In this document: one piece after another, positions 48,193 to 59,550 of the stretch
How the letters are laid out: each line of letters starts with the position of its first letter
Numbering within the stretch: the stretch's first letter is position 1
Source: Unio delphinus
Lineage: Eukaryota; Mollusca; Bivalvia; Unionida; Unionidae
Assembly (NCBI GenBank): GCA_029339505.1
Contig: JAQISU010000115.1
Coordinates: forward strand, 13,389,501 to 13,453,500
Direction: 5' to 3'
Length of the DNA stretch: 64,000 nucleotides
Notes under the pieces: model-generated
Database searches by the model: none
The model's input: only the letters and a program-made list of their open reading frames with translations
Told to the model about the DNA's origin: nothing
Position numbers and translations under genes: made by a program

Positions 48193-49350
48193 TATACCCA
48201 GTATATATAAATATGTTAATATAACAGTAGAATACAAAAATATAGATGGTTTATTCCTGACAACACTTTCACATCATCGTTATGAATGTTTATCAGGTGA
48301 ATATATCATTCCTTTACAATATTGTTTTCAAATAACAATTTGACATCATTGTGATATTAACTACTTCATTGTATATAAGGCAAGACATTACCAACTTCCC
48401 TACATCCATATACCACACTTATACACAAAATTAAATTGTTTGTTTTGAAATATCTTGAAGGTGCACAAAGTATTAATATAGTTTAACATGTATACATTAA
48501 AACAATTGAAAGCTATTTAATCATCATGATATGATTTTTTTTTATTGTGTTGATATAGTCAACTAAGAATCATGTTTTAATTTTTAAAAGAAATTAGCTC
48601 GAGCTAATGCTTGATGTAGAGTAGTACCATTTTGTCAATTCAAGATTAAATACTCGATAATTTATATAAGGGAAGGACTTGGAAGCTTCCACCTGAACAG
48701 TTATGTATATATTTATTGTCATAACAACCTGTGCTCAAATATTTTTGTATTCTATGTACTATCGTTCTCTTTCATGATTCATTTCTCATTTAATCTATGT
48801 AAAAGGCTTCACACCCCACACATACCAAAACCTAAATCACATTTAATGAATTGCAATTCATGCCATGTTAAATTATAAATGAGTTACCATTATTAAATTG
48901 TATTGAGCTTACTTTTTTTTTACATTTGAACAAGATTTGCTACTACATTTACCAATTTTTGATTACTTGGGCCTATCTTTCAGCAAGATCAGTTCTAGTT
49001 TGAATTTGTTTCAAATCTTATGGATGTCCTATTAATAAGTAGTTTTAAAAAATCCAAGTAATTTTTCTTTTTATCATTATATTTGAGTCATTTTTGACAT
49101 ATTCATACACGTCATTATTCTGTGAATTATAGGTCTTAATGAAAAGATTTCTGTAAGATAATGGCTTTATTTTTTCACAGTCATTTCCATTGATATGTCC
49201 TTTTGTCTTCAGTATTCCTGGAGTGATATCATTGGGGAATTTTGCTTCTGAATTCATAAAGTTGATGTAAAAGCGCTTGCAGTAATAAAGATTGGATATT
49301 TGTCTGAAATTCTGTTACATTAACTATTGTTTCTATGTATTAACTGCCAC
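45546..49350. other. AT-rich intergenic DNA with TA microsatellites
   Basis: TA tracts at 46927-46961, 47689-47733 and 48149-48190. No gene was recognised on either strand. Confidence 0.5.
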
Positions 49351-49351
49351 A

Positions 49352-49352
<1 letters not shown>

Positions 49353-49398
<46 letters not shown>

Positions 49399-49401
49399 TG
49401 A

Positions 49402-49488
<87 letters not shown>
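49353..49488. repeat. (ATCT)n then (TA)n microsatellite
   Basis: About 11 ATCT units to 49397, then about 42 TA units. Overlapping open frames are repeat artefacts. Confidence 0.95.
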
Positions 49489-49491
<3 letters not shown>

Positions 49492-50096
49492 GTGTGTGTC
49501 TGGAATATGTACAGTTTATGATTACTTCCCTGATATGGCCAAAGGTAACTAATTGCTTTTCCATGGCCACCTGCGGGTTCGGGGTTGTAGAATTGACCCG
49601 ACGTGCCTCGCCACGTGTCGTCAAAGGCGACTAAGTAGAGGCAACCTGTTTGCCGTGGGTTGCGACCTGTGTCGGAGGAGGAAAGGATCCAGGTAGTTGC
49701 AACACACTACTTTGGCTTCTACTTCTTTTAGACGGGTGGTCGAGATGAGCCCGGTCTCGACAAATCGGCTGGTCACGCCGAGCCCTAGGAGGTCTTTTTT
49801 TACTTACTCAACTTGCCTTTCTTTCTTGTACCTCTCTTGATACCACCGTTGCCCCTACATTCGTTTCCTTTAGCTTTCACTTTCCCAAGTTTTAGAAGAC
49901 TTTCTAGAAGGCGGTGGCACAACGGGTCAACCGGGAGGTAATTTTACCGACCCTGGAAGGAAGCTTCATGGATCAATCCCAGGTAATTTTATCTAACGAG
50001 TATCGGATCTGTGTATCCCTGGCACTTGAAAAGTGTCCCCTTGTTGGGCTTCGTGGTGGGTGGGGAGCATGGGTGCTGACAGTTTAACTCTTAATC

Positions 50097-51299
50097 ATGG
50101 CAAATGCAACAAAAAAAATCAACAATAAACGCACCAAACCACTGTCAGACCCGGATGAAGAAACATGTGGCGTGGAGTCATTTCCACGCTTCATGGTTAT
50201 TCAATCAAAGGACGATTCCAGACCAATAGCTACAATATCTCCGTTTGTTATCGAGAAAACCATTTCGGACTCTATTGGTACATCAAAATGTGTGGAAACA
50301 AATAAAATCGGGTTGCCTTCTTGTAGAGTGTGAGCCAAAGGGTCAAACAGACAATATCATGAAATTAAAAACATTCTTTGATATTCCAGTGAGCTCATTC
50401 GCCCACACTACACTGAATTCTCCAAAGGCGTAATGCGATGTCGTGACTTGGCTGGAGTCACCGACACAGATATCATCGAAGGGATGAAACATGAAGGTGT
50501 CACTGCAGTGCGAAGAATACGTATTAAACGTAATAACATTCTGCAGGACACCAACACATTTGTACTCACCTTTAATAAACCGACAGTGCCCAAAGCGGTC
50601 AAGGTTGGGTTTTTGCAAGTAAAGGTCGAGATCTACATACCAAACCGCTTTTGATGCTTTAAATGTCATAAATAAGGCCATCACGAGGACCGATGTTCCA
50701 GAGTCAAAGTATGTGGCTGATGCGGAGACCACTCTCATCAGGAAGCTGATTGTTGAGCAACTCCGCATTGTGTCAACTGTGGCAAGGAACATCACGCCAG
50801 TTCCAAGGATTGTGATACATTGAAACAGGAGAAAGAAATTCAGAGGGTAACGTTTACCTCCAACATTTCCTACCCAGAGACCAGAAAACTTGTCCAGGCA
50901 AAAACATCCCTTCCTGGCCCATCCTTCTCCACAGTCGTTAAACACAATCCAAAAAGCACGAAGGACGCGCAAACACAGACGGATCAGCCCGATTGAACCA
51001 CAAGTGCCAATATCCCGAATTATAAGCCACAGAAAAGCACAACATCAACTCAGACAGCATTTAATAATAATCCACCACCAAAATCACCAAAACAGAAACA
51101 CAAAGCACAAACAAATAAGCAGCAAAATGGGTCAGATGACCCCATTAAACTTTATAACCGGTTTGGAGACTTTGAGAGCATAGATGCAGAAGAAACTGCT
51201 CAGTGTACTCAAAGTAGTTCCAAACCTAGTAAAACTAAATATACTCCCGTACTTCCTCCAGACAAATTACAACATAAACTTCCTCCGCGAATAGTCTAA
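50097..51299 (+). pseudogene. LINE ORF1, gag-like with CCHC zinc knuckles
   Basis: Starts with MANATKKINNKRTKPLSDPD and FPRFMVIQSKDD, then after a shift (50326) RCRDLAGVTDTDIIEGMKHE and RIRIKRNNILQDTNTFVLTF. After 50650 the minimal motifs CFKCHK..GHHEDRC, GDHSH and HCVNCGKEHHASSKDC mark CCHC knuckles in a broken frame. The C-terminus is K/Q/P-rich (SPKQKHKAQTNKQ). The protein would bind LINE RNA. At least four frame breaks. Confidence 0.75.
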
Positions 51300-51309
51300 C
51301 CTAGCTCCA

Positions 51310-52490
51310 GAATCTCCATTAAACACCATCATACAATGGAATTGTCGAGGACTTAAAGCTAACTACAATGACATTCTTCTGCTTTTAAATGAACACGATC
51401 CTGCATTACTATGTTTAAATTACTTTTAAAAACTTTTCCCTGTTTAACGCGTACTGTCAAAACGCTGACAGGGCCTCAGGAGGAGTCTATTGCTGTGAAC
51501 AATATAGCCCCTCACAGAGTCATTCCTTTAAATACAAATTTACAAGCTATTGCTGTAAGTGTCACTCTACTCGAGTGATTACGTTTTGCTCCATTTACTT
51601 ACCACCAAAAACCAACCTAGTACAAAAGGAATTAGACAATCTTGTTGAACAACTTACCGCGCCCTTCTTTTTACTTTTTTAATGCCCATAACATTTTATG
51701 GGGATCAAATCACATAAACGACAAAGGCCATAAAGTAGTAGATTTCATTTCTAGACACGATATGTGTCTATATAACACTAACTCACCAACATATTTACAC
51801 CCAGGAACGGGTACGTACACATGCATTGATTTGACAATTTGCTCTCCCTCACTGCTTTTGGACTATGAATGGAAGGTCGCTGATGACCTTCACAGCAGTG
51901 ATCACTTTCCAATCACTCTTGAAAATAACTCTAAAATTGATGACGCAATTCCACAATGGAATATAAAGAAGGCAGAGTGGGCTATGTTTGAAACACCATG
52001 TACAACTAGACTAAATAATGATACAGTATTCAACGCTGTTAATCCTATACAGCATTTTACCTCAGTTCTAATTTCAATTGCAGATGAATCTATTGCCAAG
52101 TCCTCAACGAACAGTAAGAGATCGCAAAAACCTTGGGTAACCAAGGAACGACACCTGAAAACAAACAATAGCAATTTCAGTTCGAAAGTTGACATAGCAA
52201 ATATTCTTTCCGATAGTTTTTCGAAAAACTCATCATCATTTAATTATTCAGATGCCTTTAGAAGATTACAATCTCAAAAAGAAAAGTCGCGTTTAAAATT
52301 TACATCAAACAACCCTGAAAACTATAACCAGCTGTTTTCTTTATTGGAGCATAGGGAGGCATTAGACAAGGCCCATTATACATCCGCTGGGCCTCACCAA
52401 GTACATTACCAGTTCTTGAAAAGCATCCCAGAATTATCTCTGACATTACTTCTTAAAATATTTAAAGATTTATGGATTGCTGGTAATGTA
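51310..52490 (+). pseudogene. LINE ORF2, endonuclease part
   Basis: The first 330 bases are frame-broken. The open stretch from 51642 has FYFFNAHNILWGSNHINDKG (where an active enzyme would have GDFNAH), TYTCIDLTICSPSLL and DDLHSSDHFPI, the terminal SDHFP motif of APE-type LINE endonucleases. Downstream there is linker sequence, with HYTSAGPHQVHYQFLKSIPE leading into the RT, cut off by the insertion at 52492. Confidence 0.75.
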
Positions 52491-52491
52491 C

Positions 52492-53315
52492 TGTTACGGT
52501 TATTGGATTTAATTTATTTTTTATTGTTAAATCCAAATTTGTTATTTAGGGTTTAATATTTATTCATTAATTGGGAGATTTTTCTAGAAAATTCAGGTTG
52601 ACCTAGATTCTAGTTGTAAACAGGCTGACCTTGGCTTGGTTACCTCTTTATCTGACCCTGCTTTAGATATTGTCAACAAGCATCTAAAACTATTGGTTAA
52701 TTTCAAGGACAACTTTTTATTTTTAGTAATTAGTGGCTGATTTTTCTTCTGGTTCATTCTTTCAGTACGTGACTTGGAGAAGGTAGCTTCTTTCTATGAC
52801 CTTCCAGAATCACATGATTCCTTTTTGTTTACGAGGGAATTACATATATATAGCTGTGTTTTGGAAGCTAACAGTAGAAGATGTTTGGGCTTTATTACTA
52901 TTAAGTTGAGTATTTCATGTTTGAGTGTTATCTTGTTCTGGACTTTATGTCAATTCATTGAAGAAAGAGGATTTATTATCTATTTGGGGGAGAAAACATG
53001 TGCTCATAATTCATGTGGATGATAAATCAAACAAGAACTGCATCACGTGACATTGTCAGCCATTTTGGATTACATCGTCAAGATTCGAACCTGAAACTAT
53101 TAGAACATTTATTTATCATGACTCTTACAATTCCATTAGTGGATTATTTTTGTGAATTCTATATTGGATTAATGTTGGATTTGATTCTCTAAAACTGTAA
53201 GTTTATTTATTTTATGAAAATAATTGTACTTAATAAATTCATTGTTCAATTTATACAAGCTTCTCAGTTTTCACTCTTTCTGTGTTGTTGCTTATTCGAG
53301 CCTAAGCACGTAACA
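52492..53315. mobile_element. TIR DNA element/MITE, 824 bp, 4-bp target duplication
   Basis: Ends in perfect 7-bp inverted repeats (TGTTACG at 52492, CGTAACA at 53309-53315) flanked by GTAC duplicated at 52488-52491 and 53316-53319. Removing it would rejoin the LINE polymerase reading at the WIAGNV / PKSWKEA junction, which confirms the borders. It has no transposase. A second, older member is at 9704-10533 in opposite orientation. The 82-codon open frame at 52774 has no known motif. Confidence 0.85.
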
Positions 53316-53319
53316 GTAC

Positions 53320-54450
53320 CTAAGAGCTGGAAAGAAGCAACAGTGATACCGATTCCCAAACCAGGCAAAGATAACGAAGATCCTAACAGCTATCGGCCTA
53401 TTGCAATGACAAGCTGCGTATGCAAAACAATAGAACGAATGATTAATTCTCGGCTTGTATGGTACTTGGAAAGTAACAATTTAATATCTCCTTTCCAAAG
53501 TGGCTTCCGTTCTGGTCGTAGTACTAACGATCATCTGGTTAGACTGGAAATATGTATTCGCGATGCATTTATCAAAAAGGAACATTTAGTAGCAGTCTTC
53601 TTTGATTTAGAAAAGGCCTATGACACAACATGGGAGTACGGGATACTAAATAACCTGCACGATCTTGGTCTAAAAGGCCGTCTGCCCTCTTTCATCTCCA
53701 ATTGTCTCTCCGACAGAGAATTCAAAGTACGAGTGGGCTCTACCCTCTCCGATATGCACCAGCAAGAGATGGGTGTGCCCCAGGGCAGTATTTTATCTGT
53801 GACGCTATTTAATATCAAAATCAATAGCATCACCAAGTGCTTAGCTCCCAGTGTGGATTTCTCTTTATATGTAGACGATTTTTTAATTTGTTATCGATCA
53901 AAGCACATGCATACAATTGAAAGGCAACTCCACAACATATCAATAAGATCCAAAATGGGGCCATTAATAACGGTTTCAAATGTTCTAAATCGAAAACAGT
54001 ATGCATGCATTTCTGTCGTTGCGAAGACATCATAATGACCCTAGACTCACACTGGATGGAACACTTATTCCAGTTGTTTTAGAAACAAAGGTTTTGGTTA
54101 TTATCTTTGACAGAAAACTGACTTTTGTACCACACATCAAGAATTTAAAAGCTAAATGCTTAAAAACTTTAAATTTACTTAATGTAATTGAGCACACTGA
54201 CTGGGATGCTGGTAAAAAGGTCCTCCTCAATTTGTATAGAACATTTATCCACTCCATTCTAGACTATGGATGCATTGTTTATGGTTCAGCTAGGAAGCCC
54301 TATGTGAAAATGCTTGACCCAATTCATCATCAGGGAATAAGACTCGCTCTAGGAGCATTTCAAACATCTCCATGTGAAAGCCTTCTCGCGGAAGCGAATG
54401 AACCACCTTTATCACACCGCAGAGAATGCTTTCTGCACAATACGCTCTGA
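53320..54450 (+). pseudogene. LINE ORF2, reverse transcriptase part
   Basis: PKSWKEATVIPIPKPGKD and SYRPIAMTSCVCKTIERMIN open the domain. FQSGFRSGRSTNDHLVRL, VFFDLEKAYDT (motif A), MGVPQGSILSVTLFNIKINS (motif B) and LYVDDFLICY (YVDD, motif C) follow. A frameshift near 54005 separates the thumb (DGTLIPVVLETKVLVIIFDR, SILDYGCIVYGSA, HHQGIRLALGAF). The first 105 bases of the open frame seen here belong to the inserted TIR element, not to the LINE. Confidence 0.85.
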
Positions 54451-54516
54451 AGTTAAGATCAAACCCTCTGAACCCTGCTTTTTCGGCTGTTTTTCAACCA
54501 AAATACCGAACTTTAT

Positions 54517-55475
54517 ATGGAAATAACCCAAATGCCATACCTTCATTTATCATCAGAACATCATCCAGCCTTGACAATATCAAAATTAATCTCTATACAT
54601 TTCAGAAAACGTTTTTCTCGAAAACACCACCTTCCCTACATAAGCAACCTAGTGATTTTTACGTTACACGATGGGAATAAATCTGAGACAAACCGTTCCA
54701 TATTACTGAACTCTTATCATGAACTTCTCAACGATTTTACAAATTACACTAAATTTCATACTGATGGATCAAAGGTTGATGACAAGGCTGCTGCAGCCTT
54801 CGTTAGTGGCAAACACATAACCAAAGTGCGCTTGCCAAACGATGCGTCCATATTTTCAGCGGAAATCAGAGCAATAGACCTTGCATTTTAAATAGCATTA
54901 TCTTCTGTGACTCATTATCAGTACTTCAGTTGCTACACCATAGAAAACTGGATAATCCATTATTAGTCTATATTCTTGTCAAAATCTCGGAGCTTAGTAC
55001 CTTCTACAATATATTATACTGTTGGCTACCTAGCCATGTTGGTATTAGAGGTAATGAAGAAGCAGACCGGGCTGCTAAGATGGCTCTATCCCAAGAACCA
55101 TCGGATTTTAAATTACCGTTTACTGATTTTAAACCTTGTATCAAAAAGTATCTACGTCAAAAGTGGCAGGCGTCATGGGATGATGCAGTCAATAACAAAC
55201 TTCATGCCATCAAACCAACCCTGGGAGAATGGACTCCTTCCTACAGAACTATCCGTAGGGAGGAGGTTGTCATTGCAAGAATCAGAATCGGTCATACATA
55301 CATTACCCACTCCCACATACTAAAAGGTGAAGATCCACCAGAGTGCGTTTCTTGCAATGAACCATTCACTGTTAAGCTCTTTATGACCGAGTGTTCCGAC
55401 CTGCAACCTACGCGTGATAAGTACTATAACGTACGTGACATGAAGGAACTTTTTGATACTATACAAATCACTTGA
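54517..55475 (+). pseudogene. LINE ORF2, RNase H and C-terminal zinc region
   Basis: KFHTDGSKVDDKAAAAFVSG carries the first catalytic Asp, and SIFSAEIRAIDLAF the Glu. A stop at about 54889 follows, then WLPSHVGIRGNEEADRAAKM with the last Asp. RIRIGHTYITHSHILKGEDP and CVSCNEPFTVKLFMTECSDL form the usual HCCC-like end. The RNase H domain places the element in the I/Nimb/Jockey-related group. Confidence 0.8.
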
Positions 55476-55809
55476 ATTTTAGATTTCCTGAAGGAAGTAA
55501 ATCTTTATTTTAAACTATAACTTGGATGCCATCACCTAGAATATTTTTATCTAATGCAAATACCACCTCTTATGTACAACATCTTATCATCAACATACAC
55601 CATTTACATCTCCTGTTGATTGGGAAACTTCATATTTTCCTGTTACCAACATCTTGCCATTTTATATTTAACTATTATTTTTTTTTATATCGCTGGTCGA
55701 TGTTAAACCTTTCTTTTTTAAACATCTAACCTATTGTTAGGCGCTAAATAGCCTAAAAGTGCTGGTACACCATTAAAATTCAAACAAACAAGCAAACCTT
55801 TTCCATGGA

Positions 55810-56045
55810 CCACAATGCTATTCAGCCATAAATCAAAATCTAAATATTTCTAGAAAATAAACTTTTGTACAACAATCATTGACTCACCCATTTAAGCCAT
55901 CAGCCCTTAGTTTGGTTTTTGTGTAACAAACATTTGCTGTTCGAAAATTTAATTGCCCACTTATACTCATATTGGATGCATTTAATTTGGTTAAACGTAT
56001 AAAAGATGAACCTAATTAAACAGTTAGCATCATACTTTCATGTGA
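55810..56045. other. No gene seen
   Basis: AT-rich spacer between the LINE and the C-rich block. Confidence 0.4.
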
Positions 56046-56053
56046 GATTAGGA

Positions 56054-56145
56054 CATCTCCCCCCCCCCCGGACATTCCCCCCCAGACTCCCCCCCCCCGA
56101 CATATCCCCTCCCCCGGACATTTCCCCCCTGGACTTTCCCCGAAT
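56054..56145. repeat. C-run repeat block, left arm
   Basis: Repeats of long C runs joined by 'ggacatt', 'agact' or 'gacatat' units. Inversely related to 57108-57200. Confidence 0.8.
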
Positions 56146-56398
56146 TGATAGTTTACTCACTCAAAATAGTGAACTGACATTTCATTCATTCAAAATAGTG
56201 AACTGATATCAACGAAGCAGATATCTCAAGATATCTCTTCACCTCGAAAATACACACAAACACGCACATCACAGCACAGCACAGCACTGCATACGCAGCA
56301 AGTAGTAAGTGTTAAAGAAAGTTAACATGCGGTGTTTCTTCAGTTTCCTCTTCTTTTCGTTTGATACTTGCCCGGAAAGTCAAAACCTCACAATGAAC

Positions 56399-56623
56399 CT
56401 AATCAGCAGTATGAGTGTGCTCATGCAGGTAACTAACTACTGACAGAACTTCATTTAATTTAACTTTTGCCCTACATTCACTTGTATTTTTTCCTGCACC
56501 TCGACGACGCTCAAACTCATAACTTATAACATTGTTTGCTAAGCTTTTTTGTTTAACATAAACAAAACCATTTAACACAACTTTAGTTTTTCCTCGAATA
56601 CTCGCAACAGTTTCCAACTCCAT
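56399..56623 (-). CDS. FLYWCH-type zinc-finger fragment
   Basis: Seventy-four residues from a true ATG at 56623: MELETVASIRGKTKVVLNGF, then VYVKQKSLANNVISYEFERR, then a C...HxH end (SECRAKVKLNEVLSVVSYLH, HTHTAD). The order RGK..L..NGFxYVxxK....W.CxRRR..xCxAxV....HxHxxD is that of FLYWCH domains, often found at the N-terminus of Mutator-like transposases. The first zinc cysteine appears to be phenylalanine (YEF where WEC is usual), so metal binding is doubtful. No transposase core is nearby. Either a decayed transposon end or a small host exon. Confidence 0.55.
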   Translation of the reverse strand: MELETVASIRGKTKVVLNGFVYVKQKSLANNVISYEFERRRGAGKNTSECRAKVKLNEVLSVVSYLHEHTHTAD

Positions 56624-56911
56624 CTCATGGGTTTTTCAAAAAATGTATTGGTTTAAATTGTTTGGAGATTAAATAGATACAGAACAAGTAAGACAAACCC
56701 ATCTTTACAGTGCATTGTTACATCATAATCCGCTTATGTTGACATCTGGCCTGAGTACTGTACTGAAACAACTACAATTAATTGAACGATGGCTAATCCT
56801 TCTGTTGTTTATCTTAAATATACCAAATATGCACAATAAATAAAGGTTAGACTGAAGCCTCTTCATACTTCAAAGAAACCTCCAGTTCTACAGTGAGTAA
56901 AAGCATGATTG

Positions 56912-56914
<3 letters not shown>

Positions 56915-56967
<53 letters not shown>
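56915..56967. repeat. (GA)n microsatellite
   Basis: About 26 GA units. Confidence 0.95.
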
Positions 56968-56969
<2 letters not shown>

Positions 56970-57107
56970 CAGGAAAGTAGATATTTTACATTTGATAATG
57001 CATTTATTTCAGGTGACAAGTCATACCTATGCACTAACGGTGATGCGAGGTGCGAGTATACATCAAAGCTAAATGTTACTATATATAAATAAAGTAGTAT
57101 AAAGATA

Positions 57108-57200
57108 ATGGGGGGGGGGGAAATGACTGTGGGGGGGAAAGTCCTATTTGATGGGGGGGGGAGTCCAGGGGGAGATGTCCGGGGGATATATCGGGGGGGG
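57108..57200. repeat. G-run repeat block, right arm
   Basis: Long G runs joined by 'agtcc', 'agatgtcc' and 'atatatc', the inverse of the units at 56054-56145. Together they flank about 960 bases holding the FLYWCH fragment. Confidence 0.8.
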
Positions 57201-57208
57201 GAGAGGGG

Positions 57209-57436
57209 AGCAGCAGAGAGGGTGAATCCTACAACGTTTTTAGACAAAATTTGATTGAAATCCTAAAACGAGCCGTCTTATAATCTTATTTTAACCAAAA
57301 AAAGGCGAACCCTACAACGTTTTCAGACAAAAAATTGATTGAAATCTCCCTACGAAATCATTTTAACTAAAAAAATGAAAACGATTTTTTAATCAATTTC
57401 GGTCGCAACTTGTTGTCATCCACCCTCTCTGCTGCT
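57209..57436. repeat. Inverted-repeat element next to the viral module
   Basis: A perfect 16-bp inverted repeat, AGCAGCAGAGAGGGTG (57209-57224) and CACCCTCTCTGCTGCT (57421-57436), encloses about 196 bases. That interior holds two diverged direct copies of a segment starting 'cctacaacgtttt.agacaaa' (57227 and 57310). No target duplication was seen. It adjoins the 3' end of the penton gene by 82 bases and may mark the edge of the viral segment. Confidence 0.6.
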
Positions 57437-57518
57437 TAGTGATTTCATCACTGGGTTAACAAAAAATAATAAATGATTTTAACCGAATATTTGATCAAGT
57501 CTTTAGGACGAAAATCAT

Positions 57519-58897
57519 TTATGATCTCACAAACAGACTAATCGCTAACACCTCTTCTTGTAAATCAATCAGATTATTTGACTGGTCGGTGAGTTTGAAA
57601 TTAATTCTCGTTAACGAATTATTATGGCATCGCATGTAGACAGGATTAATTGGGTTTTCAATAATTAGGAATCCTGGAGGAGCTGTTGGTGCAAATGAAT
57701 AAAGAATATATCCTTGCTGAGCTTGATTTGATTGCTCTAGATTAATCTGATAGCTTCCTTCGATAACATCACACACTAAATTGAGCGCAATCACTGAGGA
57801 TATATTCACGTTGAACGGAGCGATATGCCTGCCGCCACCATCTGGGTCATTATTGTGTTTGAGGATTTTTATTTCCGGTGATGTTGTTTTTTTCCATGCA
57901 TCATGAATTATTTTAAAACCAACATCGATGGCATCACTGAGAGATTTTTGTAGTTCTGGTACGTTATATCCTGGTAGTTTGAATGTTGGAATATCTTCAA
58001 CGCGGATTTTATATTCATCTGCAAATAAATTCTTTGTTTCAGGGCTATTGTCACCTAATATCTCTTGAATAATTTGTGAATTAAATGTTTCCATATCATT
58101 GATGATTTTGTTGCATGTTTCTACGACGCTGATAAATTCATCTCGGGTGAGAGAGCCGGATTTAAGAGATATTAACAACAACGAAATATCGTTATTGAAC
58201 GCTGTGAAATTTTCAGTGATTTTATTCTGTCGAATTAAGTATAAATCTTTCTTAACGATGGGATTTTTCAATACATTAAAAACATTAAATTTATTGTAAT
58301 AGCTATAGCTTTTTTTTGGATTATCGGGTTTTATTCTGTCGGTGATATAATCAGTTTTTTGTGGTTCGGGTAAATTAACGGTTTCCTCCAGAGTTTTACT
58401 CTGGGGTGGTAATTCAGGCCATCCTAGTACGGTTCTAATAGAACTTTGATAGATATCTACGACGTATCCTTCTGTGTTTATCTCAATTGCGGATGATAGC
58501 GTCGGTTCATGAACTGTTATAGCGATTTTTGACTCTACTCCAGTAATCGATTTTATTCTACACGCGAATTCATCATTGATTTGTTCGATTTGGTATGACC
58601 CTGTTGGTATGGAAACAACATTCCAGTCTGGGTACCGTCTGGTTTATTCTTATTTGCAAACACTAAAGAATTATTGGGTTGTTGACCACCAAATGATTTT
58701 GATCTGATATTAGGCCAACTGTGATACACTCGTAGTTTTGCTAGCGCTATCTCCTTCACTGGGACCGGAGAGGGGAAATTCACACTGAATTCTGGATTCG
58801 TTGATGTTATTGATATCATGCTTGTTTGTACTGGGTTCGTGTTCTCCACTATTCGTTGAAGTAATTCCTGCGGTGTTGTCATTGTTATTATACTCAT
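57519..58897 (-). pseudogene. Penton/minor-capsid-like protein (one frameshift)
   Basis: The ATG at 58897 opens MSIITMTTPQELLQRIVENT. Then come EFSVNFPSPVPVKEIALAKL, RVYHSWPNIRS and NNSLVFANKNKPDG. A frameshift lies near 58630; beyond it the second frame stays open to 57519, with IKILKHNNDPDGGGRHIAPF, YSFAPTAPPGFLIIENP and a C-terminal LTRINFKLTDQSNNLIDLQE. The C-terminal 'xxxFKLTDQxxNLIDLQxE' strand pattern and the 'xFxxxFxxPxxxxxxxALxxLxxYxSxPNI' N-terminus match minor capsid/penton candidates of Maverick-like elements as I remember them. The start overlaps a repeated tail of the membrane-protein gene upstream. Confidence 0.55.
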
Positions 58898-59140
58898 GAT
58901 TTATTTCTAATTTTGGTATCGAGGAATCATAAATACTGACCATCACTGAGAACTCACAATCTGGTAATGTTGATATTATTGAGATCATTTTGTTTTTTGG
59001 GTTCGTGTTTTCTGATTCCATCGGTGTTGTCATTGTTATTATACTCATGTTGTCGCTCTAATTTCGATATCGCGGAATAAAAAATACTGACCATCGCTGA
59101 GAATTCACTATCTGATATAATCGTATTATCGAGTGACGAT
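58795..59140 (-). repeat. Tandem duplication at the membrane protein/penton junction
   Basis: Two diverged units of roughly 170 bases, each encoding SxxEFSxMVSIxxSxIxKLE, then HEYNNNDNT, and in another frame a start codon with MSIITMTTP (59048 and 58897). The second unit gives the longer downstream frame. Confidence 0.7.
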
Positions 59141-59499
59141 GATATCATCAGGGATAACTGCGAATATGCGGTTGATGCAATATGAAATTGAAGTAAGTAA
59201 TTCTGCAGTTTACTCTGGCTGCATGATGATATCTTTTTTGCTATCCCGGTTGATATACCCCCGATTGTAGCCACCGCAGAAATGCAAATTGGAACTACGA
59301 CCGGGGCAATCATTGTAACAGATGCTAGTATTATTCCGGCGCCAGTGAGAACGCTTGACACAGAGTACACAATAACATCAATTGCGGTGATTCTTCGTCG
59401 GTATTTTTTTATTTTTATTTGATACTCCTCAGTGAGGGTTTTGAGTCTATTCTGAAATTCTCTGACCTGATCATAGCGACATTGAGTTGATGAAATCAT
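58954..59499 (-). CDS. Viral membrane protein with a hydrophobic core
   Basis: A 181-residue protein from the ATG at 59499. Residues 1-38 form a basic, coiled-coil-like N-terminus (YDQVREFQNRLKTLTEEYQI, KIKKYRRR). A long hydrophobic region follows (VIVYSVSSVLTGAGIILASV, TMIAPVVVPICISAVATIGG), probably two membrane passes in a hairpin. The C-terminus is polar. No family name is known to me. A decayed homologue occupies the same place in the left copy, so it is a genuine element gene. A near-palindrome precedes the start by 12 bases. Confidence 0.65.
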   Translation of the reverse strand: MISSTQCRYDQVREFQNRLKTLTEEYQIKIKKYRRRITAIDVIVYSVSSVLTGAGIILASVTMIAPVVVPICISAVATIGGISTGIAKKISSCSQSKLQNYLLQFHIASTAYSQLSLMISSSLDNTIISDSEFSAMVSIFYSAISKLERQHEYNNNDNTDGIRKHEPKKQNDLNNINITRL

Positions 59500-59510
59500 T
59501 TTTATTTTAA

Positions 59511-59524
59511 AAACACTAGCGTTT
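59511..59524 (-). promoter_or_regulatory. Near-palindrome upstream of the membrane-protein gene
   Basis: AAACACTAGCGTTT, one mismatch from the perfect palindrome AAACGCTAGCGTTT found upstream of the pVI-like gene at 63474. Both lie within 35 bases of a start codon. Confidence 0.4.
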
Positions 59525-59550
59525 TCAATTGTGAAATCCTTTCAATTTAG

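Larger units (their letters stand above)
49567..55797 (+). mobile_element. I/Nimb-like LINE with 11-bp target duplication
   Basis: A near full-length non-LTR retrotransposon: 5' UTR (49567-50096), gag-like ORF1 with zinc knuckles, ORF2 with endonuclease, reverse transcriptase and RNase H, and a 3' end 'aaattcaaacaaacaagcaaac'. It is flanked by a perfect 11-bp repeat CTTTTCCATGG at 49556-49566 and 55798-55808. ORFs carry several stops and shifts, and an 824-bp TIR element splits ORF2. Confidence 0.88.

Noticed and set aside
53214..53320. N-terminal extension of the LINE reverse transcriptase
   Set aside because: These codons belong to the inserted TIR element and only happen to be in frame.
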